A DNA stretch of 64,000 nucleotides from Scardovia wiggsiae (lineage in GTDB: Bacteria; Actinomycetota; Actinomycetes; Actinomycetales; Bifidobacteriaceae), in assembly GCF_051045985.1 (NCBI RefSeq), contig NZ_CP157350.1:868001-932000 (forward strand), read 5' to 3'. Below, piece by piece: positions 9,080 through 17,576 of this stretch (positions are counted from its first letter, which is position 1; each line of letters starts with the position of its first letter). Under the pieces are notes generated by a model. It was not told the origin of the DNA. It made no database searches and saw only the letters and a program-made list of their open reading frames with translations. A program made the translations under genes and the position numbers.

Positions 9080-10798
9080 ATGAAGAAAAATTTAATAATC
9101 TCACGGATAGGTGCTGTTGCTACTTCTGTAGTTATGATTGCTGCTCTGGCTGCATGCGGGAACAGCAATTCAGGTACCGGTTCGTATGCAACTCAGCCTG
9201 CTGACGGGACTCCAAGCACTTACACAGGCAAGCTCCCTATGCCTGAAGCCAATGGTATCTACAACAATCCGCAGCCCCGTGAGAAACTGAAGGACGGCGG
9301 TTCAGCAACTTTTTCCCTTTCCTCGGCGGGACCGGACTGGAACTATTTCAGTGTCAACGGCAATACGGTAGATATAAATACTCTGTGGCGCTACTACATG
9401 CCCGAGCTGTGGATATCGAATGCCGATGGTTCAAAGCTGACGCCAAACTCGAACTATATCACCTCATACGATGAAAAGACCGTAGATGGCAAACAGACCA
9501 TCACCATAACGTTCAGCCCTAAAGCAAAATGGAATGACGGCACTGATATCGACTGGACTGCAGTTGAGGCTGCGTGGAAGGTACGCACAGAGAACGGCTA
9601 CACTCCATCAAGCACAGATGGATGGGATCAGGTAGAGAGCGTCAAGCAGGGCACATCTGCGAAACAGGCCGTGATCACGATGGCTAAGCCATATTACCCG
9701 GCTAATACTTTTGTTGACATCTACCACCCGAAGGCTGCAAGTGTGGATACTTTCACCAAGGGCTGGATCGATAACCCTCATAACGAGTGGGGTGCAGGGC
9801 CTTACATTGTCGATTCGCGTTCTGATTCCCAGGTAGTTTTTAAGCCCAATCCAAAGTGGTGGGGCAACAAACCTAAGCTGACAACAGTGACTTACAAGAT
9901 ACTGGAAAACCAGGCTGAGATCAATGCATTCAAAAACGGCGAGATCGATGCCGCCAGTGTAGGGTCTAAGGATAAGCTTGCTACAGTCCACACTATCAAA
10001 GATGCACAGATCCGCAGAGGTTTTGGATCTTCTACAGCTGCATACCAGCTGAATACCACAAAAGACAGCCTTAAGGATATCGCTGTACGCAAGGCATTCA
10101 ACCAGGCGCTGGACCGCAGCCAGCTCGTGAAGATCGTTTATGCCGGGCTTGACTGGACTGAAAACACTCCGGGGTCCCTGCTTGTAGCTCCTTACCGAAA
10201 GGGCTACGAAAACAATATGCCTAAAGATTCCGGTTTCAGCACTGCAAACGCTAAGAAAACACTTGAAGGTGCCGGATACACAATGGGATCCAATGGGTAT
10301 TATCAGAAGAACGGTAAAGACCTGTCCATTACGTATACCGATTTCTCTGATTCTGCGACAACAAAAGCAATTGCCCTGGCTGTTCAGAAGATGATGAAGA
10401 ATGCGGGTATCAAGCTGAATATTGATATCAAAGGCTCTTCAGAGTTTTCCACTGTACTCAACAGCGGCAACTGGGAAATCATAGCCATGAGTTGGCAGTC
10501 GGGAAGCCCTTACGGGTACGTGGGAGGCAAGCAGATTTATGGGAGCCAGTCGGAAAGCAATGTTTCCCATGCCGGTAATGCTTCTATCGACTCAGCTTTT
10601 GAAGAGGTGCCTACTATTAGCGATCCAAGCAAGCAGCTCAGTGCCTTCAATAAAGCTGAGAAAAAGGCTCTTGCACTGTACGGGCAGCTCCCCATATGGA
10701 GCGGCCCGACCATGGGTGTGTATAAGAAAGGGCTTGCTAACGTAGGCCCTGCACGTTACCTGACAGTCCTCCGTGAAGATGTGGGCTGGATGAAGTAA
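9080..10798 (+). CDS. oppA: Oligopeptide-binding lipoprotein OppA, first copy
   Basis: Periplasm-equivalent (surface) solute-binding lipoprotein of family 5 for the adjacent Opp transporter. I start at the ATG at 9080 because AGAAGGA at 9064-9070 is correctly spaced from it, whereas the in-frame ATG at 9071 directly abuts that sequence. The 572-residue product opens with MKKNLIISR, a hydrophobic stretch and the lipobox LAAC, so the mature protein should begin at the lipid-modified cysteine. Family-5 features follow: KWNDGTDIDWTAVEAAWK (the SBP5 'W.DG...A.D' signature) and GAGPYIV further on. It is closely related by eye to the second copy at 11400. The C-terminus VGWMK is shared in form with that of the paralogue (IGWEK). 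Confidence 0.93.
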   Translation: MKKNLIISRIGAVATSVVMIAALAACGNSNSGTGSYATQPADGTPSTYTGKLPMPEANGIYNNPQPREKLKDGGSATFSLSSAGPDWNYFSVNGNTVDINTLWRYYMPELWISNADGSKLTPNSNYITSYDEKTVDGKQTITITFSPKAKWNDGTDIDWTAVEAAWKVRTENGYTPSSTDGWDQVESVKQGTSAKQAVITMAKPYYPANTFVDIYHPKAASVDTFTKGWIDNPHNEWGAGPYIVDSRSDSQVVFKPNPKWWGNKPKLTTVTYKILENQAEINAFKNGEIDAASVGSKDKLATVHTIKDAQIRRGFGSSTAAYQLNTTKDSLKDIAVRKAFNQALDRSQLVKIVYAGLDWTENTPGSLLVAPYRKGYENNMPKDSGFSTANAKKTLEGAGYTMGSNGYYQKNGKDLSITYTDFSDSATTKAIALAVQKMMKNAGIKLNIDIKGSSEFSTVLNSGNWEIIAMSWQSGSPYGYVGGKQIYGSQSESNVSHAGNASIDSAFEEVPTISDPSKQLSAFNKAEKKALALYGQLPIWSGPTMGVYKKGLANVGPARYLTVLREDVGWMK

Positions 10799-10847
10799 CT
10801 TCCCATAAGCTAAAGGACAGTTTTGCTATAAGACTGTTCCGGCTTAA

Positions 10848-10878
10848 GGCGGGCAGCAAGTTTGCTGCCCGCCTTTTT
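10848..10878 (+). terminator. Intrinsic terminator of oppA1
   Basis: GGCGGGCAGCA pairs with TGCTGCCCGCC around a four-base loop, followed by TTTTTATTT. It lies 50 bases after the oppA1 stop and separates the two oppA transcription units. Confidence 0.93.
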
Positions 10879-10924
10879 ATTTCCTCTTCTGTCAAGCTTC
10901 AGTCCCGGGCATTTTCCACTGGTT

Positions 10925-10939
10925 GGGGGGGGGGGGGGG
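10925..10939. repeat. Poly-G tract, 15 bases
   Basis: An uninterrupted run of 15 G lies in the intergenic region between the oppA1 terminator and oppA2, about 460 bases before the oppA2 start. Runs of this length are prone to slipped-strand changes, but the tract is far from any start codon or recognisable promoter. Confidence 0.9.
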
Positions 10940-11331
10940 ATCAGAGTATCAATCTCAATCCGTTTCGGCATACTGCTTTATACATTGTCTCAAAATATGG
11001 AATTATATTTCGTGCAAATACTATAACTCTTTATAAGTACAATTTATAACATCCTTAAAATTATTCATTGATCAGCTATCGTCATCCATATCATCTCTTC
11101 AGAAACCGTTTTCCCCTTATTTTCCAATCTATTAAAGCAATGTACGGTTTGCTCTGTCCCGCCCAGGTCACACAGATCATATGCGAAAATCTCAGAAATA
11201 ATATCGATTTATATACAAAATAGATTAATATTTATCTGATTTTTATACAAGAAAATAACCGAAATCTATATTTTGATATTTACAAATTCGTTCTTATATA
11301 TAGAATACCAACTACTGCGACGTTGACTAAA

Positions 11332-11351
11332 GGATAACGATACGCTTATCC
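11332..11351 (+). promoter_or_regulatory. Small inverted repeat GGATAA-N8-TTATCC before oppA2
   Basis: The 6-bp arms lie just after a TTGACT (11323-11328) and cover the position where a -10 box would fall. It could be an operator over the oppA2 promoter. Arms this short also occur by chance. Confidence 0.3.
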
Positions 11352-11399
11352 GTAGTAATACGTATGCATAAATGTTATACATAATGGAAGGAACGGGCA

Positions 11400-13130
11400 A
11401 TGAGGAAAACATCTGTACTCGTCAAATGCGGTGCTGTTGCAGCATCAACGGCCGCCATACTTGCTCTGGCTGCGTGCGGGAATTCAGGCGGCACTAATTC
11501 CGGGCAATACAAGACCCAGCCTGCATCAGGTATACCGGTCACCTATTCCGGCAAGCTCCCAATGCCAGATAAAACAGGTGTCTATAATAATCCCAAATCC
11601 CGCGACCAGCTTAAAGATAATGGGACAATCACCTACTCCACTGTTGAGCTTGGTCCGGACTGGAACAATCTGAGCGTTAACGGGAATACCTCATATATGC
11701 AGACTATGTGGAGCTACTACATGCCTAAGCTGTGGATATACAATGCGGATGGCTCAAAAGTAACCCCGAACAAGAATTACCTTACCGATTACAACGTGGC
11801 AACAGTCAACGGAAAACAGACCATCACGCTGAACTTCAACCCTAAGGCAAAGTGGAACGACGGCACTGATATCGACTGGACTGCCGTCCAGGCATATTAC
11901 ACCGTGCAGAGCGGGCAGAACCAGGATTATACACCTGCATCTACAACGGGCTGGGAACAGGTGGAAAGCGTCAAGCAGGGCACCTCGGCAAAGCAGGCCG
12001 TAATCACCATGAAGACCCCCTACTATCCTGCCTATTCATTCATTGATATCCTCCACCCGAAGGCTGCAAATGTAGCGACGTATACAAACGGCTGGGTAAA
12101 CAACCCTCATGACACCGATTTCGGCGCCGGCCCCTACATTATTAAATCCAGAAGTGATTCGCAGATAACTTTCACTCCAAACCCGAAGTGGTGGGGAGAT
12201 AAACCGAAGATGACGACAGTCACCTACAAGGTGCTCTCCGACCAAGCTGAGATCAATGCCTTCAAAAATGGGGAAATCAACGCGGCAGGGCTGAGTTCTG
12301 CAGATGATATCCGTACTGTGAAAAGTGTTGCAGGGGCGACGATCCGCCGCGGCTGGGCTTCCCGGGTGCGCGTTTTCGAAATCAATACGAAGAACGCTAC
12401 CCTGAAGGATATAGCGGTGCGTAAAGCATTCGTCCAGAGCATCAACCGCAAGGAGCTTGCGAAGATTGCATTCTCCGGTGTGGACTGGGATGAGACTGTC
12501 CCCGGGTCAGAGCTTGTGTATCAGAACCAGGCAGGCTACGAGGACAATATGCCGAAGGAATCTGCATTCAATGTGAAGAACGCTAAGGCAACACTCGAAA
12601 AGGCCGGCTATAAGCTGGGATCCGACGGCTATTATGCTAAGGATGGAAAGGCTCTTGCATTCAGCTACACTACTTTTGGCGATGATCCTAAAACAAAGGC
12701 CCTTGGCCTTGCTGTCCAGAAAATGGCAAAAGCATCAGGGCTGAAAGTGTCCATTGACAACAAGCCTTCTTCCGACTTCTCCAAAACTATTACCAGCGGA
12801 AGCTGGGATATCGTGGAAATAGGCTGGTCAAGCACAACCCCCGATGGCTTCAACAGCGGATACCAGCTTTTCGGGTCTGATTCTGAGTCCAATTACTCCT
12901 TCGTAGGCGAGAAGTCAGTCGATGAAGAACTCAAGAAGACTACATCACTTGATAAAGTCTCCGACCAGATCAAGCAGGCAAACAAGGCCGAAAAGAAGGC
13001 GCTGGCGCTCTATGGGCAGTTCCCGTATGCTAATGGCCCTGTTATGGGTGTTTACAGCAAGGGCCTGGCTAATTACGGCCCTGCCGGATACCAGACCACT
13101 CTCGTAGAGAACATAGGTTGGGAGAAGTAA
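11400..13130 (+). CDS. oppA: Oligopeptide-binding lipoprotein OppA, second copy
   Basis: Second family-5 solute-binding lipoprotein, 576 residues. It shares long identical stretches with the first copy (for instance KAKWNDGTDIDWTAV and VKQGTSAKQAVITM) but differs in the binding-domain half, so the two probably capture different peptides for the same permease. The signal sequence ends in the lipobox LAAC. GGAAGGA at 11386-11392 is a well-placed ribosome binding site for the ATG at 11400. It has its own upstream region and terminator and so is likely a monocistronic, independently regulated gene. Confidence 0.93.
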   Translation: MRKTSVLVKCGAVAASTAAILALAACGNSGGTNSGQYKTQPASGIPVTYSGKLPMPDKTGVYNNPKSRDQLKDNGTITYSTVELGPDWNNLSVNGNTSYMQTMWSYYMPKLWIYNADGSKVTPNKNYLTDYNVATVNGKQTITLNFNPKAKWNDGTDIDWTAVQAYYTVQSGQNQDYTPASTTGWEQVESVKQGTSAKQAVITMKTPYYPAYSFIDILHPKAANVATYTNGWVNNPHDTDFGAGPYIIKSRSDSQITFTPNPKWWGDKPKMTTVTYKVLSDQAEINAFKNGEINAAGLSSADDIRTVKSVAGATIRRGWASRVRVFEINTKNATLKDIAVRKAFVQSINRKELAKIAFSGVDWDETVPGSELVYQNQAGYEDNMPKESAFNVKNAKATLEKAGYKLGSDGYYAKDGKALAFSYTTFGDDPKTKALGLAVQKMAKASGLKVSIDNKPSSDFSKTITSGSWDIVEIGWSSTTPDGFNSGYQLFGSDSESNYSFVGEKSVDEELKKTTSLDKVSDQIKQANKAEKKALALYGQFPYANGPVMGVYSKGLANYGPAGYQTTLVENIGWEK

Positions 13131-13174
13131 AACAGGCAGGACAGCTTCAGGAAGGGCACAGGTAACCTGACATG

Positions 13175-13213
13175 ATGGGGTAATAAGCTTAACGGCTTAT
13201 TGCCCCATTTTTT
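13175..13213 (+). terminator. Intrinsic terminator of oppA2
   Basis: ATGGGGTAATAAGC pairs with GCTTATTGCCCCAT (one G-U pair) around a six-base loop and runs into TTTTTT. It closes the plus-strand opp block just before the convergent xerD. Confidence 0.92.
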
Positions 13214-13284
13214 ATATGGATACAGCTGCAGTTAACGGAATCCGGGCTTATATGCAGCTGTGGGGATTGGCCATTATTCATACA

Positions 13285-14238
13285 CTACCGTGCGCGGGGA
13301 TGGGCGCTGATATAGCTTTCAATAAGGGCCTGGGGGGATATATGCGTATACAGCTGGGTTGTCGTGACAGAGGCATGGCCTAGAAGCTCCTGTACAGTAC
13401 GGACATCAGCCCCGCCCTGGATAAGATGCGTAGCACACGAATGCCTGAGCGTATGCGGGTGGACTTCCTTAGTAATATGGGCACGCTGTGCAGCGGACTG
13501 GACTATTTCCCACACAGACTGTCGTGACAGGCGTGCGCCCCGTTTATTGAGGAATATTGCGCGCATCTCCTGTTTTTTCTTCGCTTTCGCCTGCAGCTGC
13601 GCCCTCGGGCCGTCAAGGTACCGCTGCAAAGCCCTGCAGGCAAATGACCCTACAGGGACTATACGCTGCTTGGAGCCTTTCCCTGTCAGCCTTACATACC
13701 GTGATTCAAGGTCAAGGTCAGTGATATCGGCACCGACGGCCTCAGAAACACGCGCACCCGTAGCATAGAGGAATTCCAGGAGTGCCCTGTCACGCAGGAC
13801 AACAGGATCCGTATCCCTGTCATTTGCCGTTTTCTCAAGCATACGTGCGACTTCATCAACAGTGAGGACGTCCGGCAGCGATGATGCTGCTTTGGGAGGC
13901 CTGATCCCCTGAGACACATCGGCCGGCACCTCACCTCTGGATACCAGGTACCGGTGATATTCATGGATGGAAGCCAGCCGGCGTGCTATTGAACGCTGGG
14001 ATTCCCCCTCCTGCGAAAGCTGTGCGACAAACTGTTCAACATTCTTCTCCGATATTTTCTGCGGAGACAGTATCCCCTCCTCCCCCAGCCATACCGTGTA
14101 ACGCCTGAGATCAGACTCATAAGCCTTGACGGTGGCCGCTGCAAGGCCACGCTCAATAGAGATATATCCAAGGAACAGTCCGGCTGTACCCGCGAAACCT
14201 TCCGGGAAATCCATATCCGTAGTGATGCCTGCAGTCAT
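13285..14238 (-). CDS. xerD: Tyrosine recombinase XerD/XerC type
   Basis: Site-specific recombinase that resolves chromosome dimers at dif with its partner. The N-terminal SAM-like core-binding domain occupies about residues 10-100 and the catalytic domain about 115-310. The catalytic set is present: Arg in ATGARVSEAV, Lys in LTGKGSKQRIVP, HTLRHSCATHL (His and Arg), LLGHASVTTTQLYTH (His, then the nucleophilic Tyr). I use the ATG at 14238 (317 residues). An open frame extends to 14343 but its extra residues are Cys-rich and unlike the family. No ribosome binding site precedes 14238, while TACAAT ends nine bases upstream, so the mRNA may be nearly leaderless. In relatives xerD adjoins parA; here the opp block separates them. 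Confidence 0.92.
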   Translation of the reverse strand: MTAGITTDMDFPEGFAGTAGLFLGYISIERGLAAATVKAYESDLRRYTVWLGEEGILSPQKISEKNVEQFVAQLSQEGESQRSIARRLASIHEYHRYLVSRGEVPADVSQGIRPPKAASSLPDVLTVDEVARMLEKTANDRDTDPVVLRDRALLEFLYATGARVSEAVGADITDLDLESRYVRLTGKGSKQRIVPVGSFACRALQRYLDGPRAQLQAKAKKKQEMRAIFLNKRGARLSRQSVWEIVQSAAQRAHITKEVHPHTLRHSCATHLIQGGADVRTVQELLGHASVTTTQLYTHISPQALIESYISAHPRAR

Positions 14239-14436
14239 AATAGTTATATTGTATGCCGTATTGTGCCAAAACATACAAAAACTGCATGCAGGCGACAGGC
14301 TGCCCCAGCAGCTAATCCTGCGGGGACAGAAACCGTCCTGCAATGCGGTTTTTAACTTATACTGCCAACAAGCAGCCTATAACTTATAAACTCTGTATAA
14401 GCACTCAGCAAGCCTGCCCCGGCTATCCCACTGTGG

Positions 14437-15666
14437 CTAAGCAGCTGCCTTTCCCTGTGCTAACAGCAGCTTTGGCCTGCACGCCAGGAAAATGAAGTAG
14501 CATGCCGGGACTATAAGGACAAGCGCAGAACCAAGCTGCCCTCCTATAGCGTCAGAGACGCCGCCCATGATTGGAGGAAGGATCGCACCGCCAATCAGGC
14601 CCATGATCATAAGTCCCGATATCTCATTCTGGCGTTCCGGCATATGGAGCCCTGCGATCGAATACATTATCGCGAACATATTGGAATTGCCGAACCCAAT
14701 CAGCGCAAGAGCTGCCCAGAGGATCCAGTCACCTGCACCCGGGATAACCGTATATGCAATGAATGCCACTACAGAAAGCCCGACAATACTGGAGCAGATT
14801 ATGATAGAGATCCTGTTGGACAGCTTTGTCAGAGCATACATCCCCGCTGCAAGGCCGATGGTACGGAAAACAAAATACAGGCTCGTTGTGTACGCTGCCT
14901 GGTTTGCTCCCATACCTGCGTGCGTACCGATCAGGAACCGTGGAGCATAGGTGTTGACGCCGGCGTCCATACCGACATGGCACATAATACCAATGAAGCA
15001 TAGGAGGATGATCTTGTCTTTAAGAAGCCCCAGGACTTTCCCGAACGACATATTCGGCGCATCTGTTTTTTTCTCCTCAACCTTATCCGCCAGCAATGAA
15101 AGATAAGCAACAACGGAGATTACCAGGAACAGGACATATGTCAGCCACCACATATGGAGGGCACTGCCGAGCCATGATGCAATCAGCGGTGCTGAGAAGG
15201 ATGCGATCGCCTTGACGAACTGGCCTGATGTAAGCGTACTGGAATACCTGTCTGGAGAAACCAGGTTTGCGATCAGCGGGTTGAGGGAAACCTGCATGAT
15301 AGCGTTCCCGATCCCCAGAAGGATAAAGGAAATAACCATCAGTATCAGCTTGACCGCTGAAGAGACCTCCGGGATAGCATACGCGATAATGGGGAAAATA
15401 CAGGCAGCAATAGTAACTGCAACGGAAAGAAGTACCGTAGTGCGCCGTCCATAACGGTTCATGCAATAGCTGCTGGGAATAGCAAAAATGAAGAACCAGA
15501 AGAACACCATAGTTGTGAACAGGCTCACCTGGCCTGCTGACAGCCCAAGGTCATCTTTCAGCTGGTTTGCGGCAGTCCCCACAAAATCCACGAACCCCAT
15601 AGTAAAGAACGTGATAAAAATAGGGATAACTACTGCTGCAGTTGTTCTTTTCTGCGTTTCTGTCAT
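14437..15666 (-). CDS. FHS-family sugar:proton symporter (FucP/GlcP-like MFS)
   Basis: A 409-residue, 12-helix major facilitator protein. The N-terminal TMGFVDFVGTAANQLKDDLG, the NRYGRRTT loop after helix 2 and the MGLIGGAILPPIMGGVSD segment near the C-terminus are typical of the fucose/glucose/galactose:H+ symporter group. AGAGGAAGG precedes the ATG. It lies directly downstream of a fructokinase on the same strand (60 bases apart), which suggests that the transported sugar is fructose, or a hexose whose kinase is the neighbour. That substrate assignment is inference only; the related GlcP of bifidobacteria carries glucose. A symporter plus kinase route would run parallel to the PTS encoded at 34916. 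Confidence 0.85.
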   Translation of the reverse strand: MTETQKRTTAAVVIPIFITFFTMGFVDFVGTAANQLKDDLGLSAGQVSLFTTMVFFWFFIFAIPSSYCMNRYGRRTTVLLSVAVTIAACIFPIIAYAIPEVSSAVKLILMVISFILLGIGNAIMQVSLNPLIANLVSPDRYSSTLTSGQFVKAIASFSAPLIASWLGSALHMWWLTYVLFLVISVVAYLSLLADKVEEKKTDAPNMSFGKVLGLLKDKIILLCFIGIMCHVGMDAGVNTYAPRFLIGTHAGMGANQAAYTTSLYFVFRTIGLAAGMYALTKLSNRISIIICSSIVGLSVVAFIAYTVIPGAGDWILWAALALIGFGNSNMFAIMYSIAGLHMPERQNEISGLMIMGLIGGAILPPIMGGVSDAIGGQLGSALVLIVPACYFIFLACRPKLLLAQGKAAA

Positions 15667-15726
15667 AAGAAACCTTCCTCTAAAAAAGTATACTATTACT
15701 GTTTCTGGAACTTTTTGGCGCGATGG

Positions 15727-16644
15727 CTACTCAAGCCCCTGCTCAACGACGTAATCAGGTAACTCCTCCGGGTATTCTGGCCATGCGCCGGCTTTAGTGC
15801 AGACAAAAGCAGCCACATTAACAGCACGCTTATGCGCTTCATGAAGCGGGGTACCTTTGAGTATCTCAATACAGAACACTCCGGAGAAGGAATCCCCTGC
15901 ACCAACGGTATCAGCGACTTCCACATGAGGGGTCGCAACTTTTGATTCCCTCCCGTCAGCCGCAAATACCTGGGAATATTCGCCTCCTGCAGTGAGGATA
16001 ACATAATCCAGGCCATACTCCTTGAGGAACCATTTCGCAACTTCCTCAACCGTCCCGGGAATGCTGAACATCGTCTGCAGCTGCGAGATCTCTTCGTCGT
16101 TGATCTTAAAAACCGTTGCAGATTCAAGCTGCTCTTCAATAAGTATCTTTGAATAGAAATCCCCGCGGAGATTAATGTCAAAATACTTCATCGTACCTGG
16201 CCTCACACAGTCAAGAAGACGCATAATAGTATCATGGGACTCCTGCCCGCGGCATGCCAGCGTGCCATAGCACACTGCGTCAGCCCGCCTGATCAGATCG
16301 ACCATGTCCTTAGTGAAGGGGATATGGTCCCAGGCAACATCTTTAACGATGTCATACGTCGGGATCCCCTCGTTGAGATGGACTTCCACAGTACCTGTCG
16401 GGTATGCGTTACGCTTGATAACATGCTTGATCCCGGCCTTTTTGATCTCGCCTTCGAGTTCGTCGCCAAGGGAATCCTCACCAAGCGCACTTACAGCGTA
16501 CCCATCGGCACCGTTTTTCATCGCATGGTAACAAAAATTAGTAGGGGCGCCGCCTGCCCGCTTGCCGCTGGGAAGCATATCCCACAAGAGCTCGCCCAAA
16601 GCTACAACAACGTGTTTATTATCTGACTGAACCGGATCACTCAT
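15727..16644 (-). CDS. PfkB-family carbohydrate kinase, probable fructokinase
   Basis: Ribokinase/PfkB fold sugar kinase that feeds fructose 6-phosphate to the bifid shunt. The start is the ATG at 16644 (305 residues), preceded by AAAGGAA; an in-frame extension to 16695 has no support. Both family signatures are present: the N-terminal GGAPTNFCYHAMKNG and the C-terminal VADTVGAGDSFSGVFC, which carries the catalytic Asp in GAGD. Substrate-binding DMLPSGKRAGG is typical of bifidobacterial fructokinases. It is followed by the FHS permease in what looks like a two-gene operon, and three 15-bp repeats lie 100-140 bases upstream. A paralogue is at 59982. Confidence 0.88.
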   Translation of the reverse strand: MSDPVQSDNKHVVVALGELLWDMLPSGKRAGGAPTNFCYHAMKNGADGYAVSALGEDSLGDELEGEIKKAGIKHVIKRNAYPTGTVEVHLNEGIPTYDIVKDVAWDHIPFTKDMVDLIRRADAVCYGTLACRGQESHDTIMRLLDCVRPGTMKYFDINLRGDFYSKILIEEQLESATVFKINDEEISQLQTMFSIPGTVEEVAKWFLKEYGLDYVILTAGGEYSQVFAADGRESKVATPHVEVADTVGAGDSFSGVFCIEILKGTPLHEAHKRAVNVAAFVCTKAGAWPEYPEELPDYVVEQGLE

Positions 16645-16741
16645 CGGTTTCCTTTCTATTTTTGAAGGCGAACCACCATTGGGGCATGCCGCCATTCAAT
16701 GAGACTTTCATGCCACTAAGCCTGCCGGCTCTAGCATACTG

Positions 16742-16786
16742 TACTTCCTATGGTAGTACTCCCTATGGTAGTACCTTCTATGGTAC
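16742..16786. repeat. Three tandem 15-bp repeats upstream of fructokinase
   Basis: Units TACTTCCTATGGTAG, TACTCCCTATGGTAG and TACCTTCTATGGTAC follow each other without spacer, sharing a CTATGGTA core. They lie 98-142 bases before the fructokinase ATG on the minus strand. They could be binding sites for a regulator of the kinase-permease pair; the 15-base period is not a whole number of helical turns. Confidence 0.85.
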
Positions 16787-16910
16787 TCCTGAATCAGCTC
16801 GATTATGATAAATCTGCACAAATATTTGTGTAAGTTTTTATGAAAGGAACAGCTGGCTAATCATCCCCCACCCTATTTTTAACCAATGATGGCCGTACTG
16901 CGTACACCCT

Positions 16911-16996
16911 CCGGTGTTAAAACACGCAGATACAAAAAATGAAAACTGCGGGAAACCAGCAAAACATTTTTTGTATCTGCGTGTTTTACCACCAGG
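16911..16996. repeat. Palindromic repeat element, copy 1 (86 bp)
   Basis: An inverted repeat with arms of about 30 bp (core AAAACACGCAGATACAAAA and its complement) surrounds a 23-base A-rich centre. The arms at 16911-16941 and 16965-16996 match perfectly over the inner 24 bp or so and differ at the outer end. A second copy, inverted, is at 24721-24803. There is no ORF inside. This is a REP/MITE-like dispersed element of unknown function. Confidence 0.85.
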
Positions 16997-17053
16997 AACG
17001 AATACCAGAAATAAAAAAGGACCTATTTCACGGGGAATGGATGCTGCCGCATA

Positions 17054-17091
17054 TGAAAATGGGGGAACAGCATAAGTGCTGTTCCCCCATT
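17054..17091 (-). terminator. Intrinsic terminator of the infC-rpmI-rplT operon
   Basis: On the minus strand AATGGGGGAACAGCA pairs perfectly with TGCTGTTCCCCCATT around CTTA, followed by TTTTC counting the last stem bases. It begins 26 bases after the rplT stop. Confidence 0.88.
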
Positions 17092-17116
17092 GATCATCTA
17101 AAATTACCGAGACGTC

Positions 17117-17497
17117 CTACTTTACCGGAGCATTGACATCTTTCGGAAGTGCCTTTTTAGCCTCTTTGACAATAGCTGCAAAAGTATCGTAGTCATTGAC
17201 AGCTATATCGGCCAGGGCACGGCGGTCAAGCTCAATGCCTGCCAGGTGAAGCCCCTGGATAAAACGGTTATATGTCATTCCTTCCGCACGGACAGCTACA
17301 TTGATACGGGTGATCCACAGTTTGCGGAAATCCCCTTTGCGCGCCTTGCGGTCACGGAAGTTGTAGTTAAAGGAGTGCAGGAGCTGTTCCTTAGCCTTGC
17401 GGTAAAGGCGTGAGCGCTGGCCGCGATAGCCGGACGCACGTTCAAGTACTGTACGACGCTTCTTATGTGCATTCACTGCGCGTTTTACACGTGCCAT
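17117..17497 (-). CDS. rplT: 50S ribosomal protein L20 (bL20)
   Basis: Early-assembly protein of the large subunit, binding 23S rRNA domain I. The 126-residue product has the expected N-terminal MARVKRAVNAHKKRRTVLER and the downstream YRKAKEQLLHSFNYNFRDRK block; the globular C-terminal part carries YNRFIQGLHLAGIELDRRAL. It is the last gene of the infC-rpmI-rplT operon, 79 bases after rpmI. Length and sequence are ordinary for the family. Confidence 0.98.
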   Translation of the reverse strand: MARVKRAVNAHKKRRTVLERASGYRGQRSRLYRKAKEQLLHSFNYNFRDRKARKGDFRKLWITRINVAVRAEGMTYNRFIQGLHLAGIELDRRALADIAVNDYDTFAAIVKEAKKALPKDVNAPVK

Positions 17498-17576
17498 AAT
17501 TATTTCCTCGTCTTTCCTGACGTCTAGATTATTATATTTTCCCTGTTATGCCTGTTTAAGCCCTTGCAGCTGCCCG

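Larger units (their letters stand above)
10799..11399. other. Long AT-rich intergenic region between the two oppA genes
   Basis: 601 bases with no supported gene. It holds the oppA1 terminator (10848-10878), the poly-G run (10925-10939) and then AT-rich DNA up to oppA2. A TTGACT at 11323-11328 is the best -35 candidate for oppA2. Near the 17-base spacing position there is only TTATCC, which also forms part of a small inverted repeat (11332-11351). No structured RNA that I recognise is present. Confidence 0.6.
16645..17116. other. Intergenic region rplT / fructokinase
   Basis: 472 bases without a gene. From right to left it contains the rplT terminator (17054-17091), palindromic element 1 (16911-16996), the 15-bp tandem repeats (16742-16786) and the fructokinase leader. 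No clear -10/-35 pair for fructokinase is visible. Confidence 0.6.

Noticed and set aside
13222..13261. Inverted repeat ACAGCTGCA-N22-TGCAGCTGT between oppA2 and xerD
   Set aside because: Considered as a xerD terminator or attachment site, but it has no T-run in either direction, a long loop and a self-complementary PstI/PvuII-like core that can arise by chance.
16742..16786. Tandem repeats considered as a CRISPR array
   Set aside because: Units are directly contiguous and 15 bases long, with no spacers and no cas genes.
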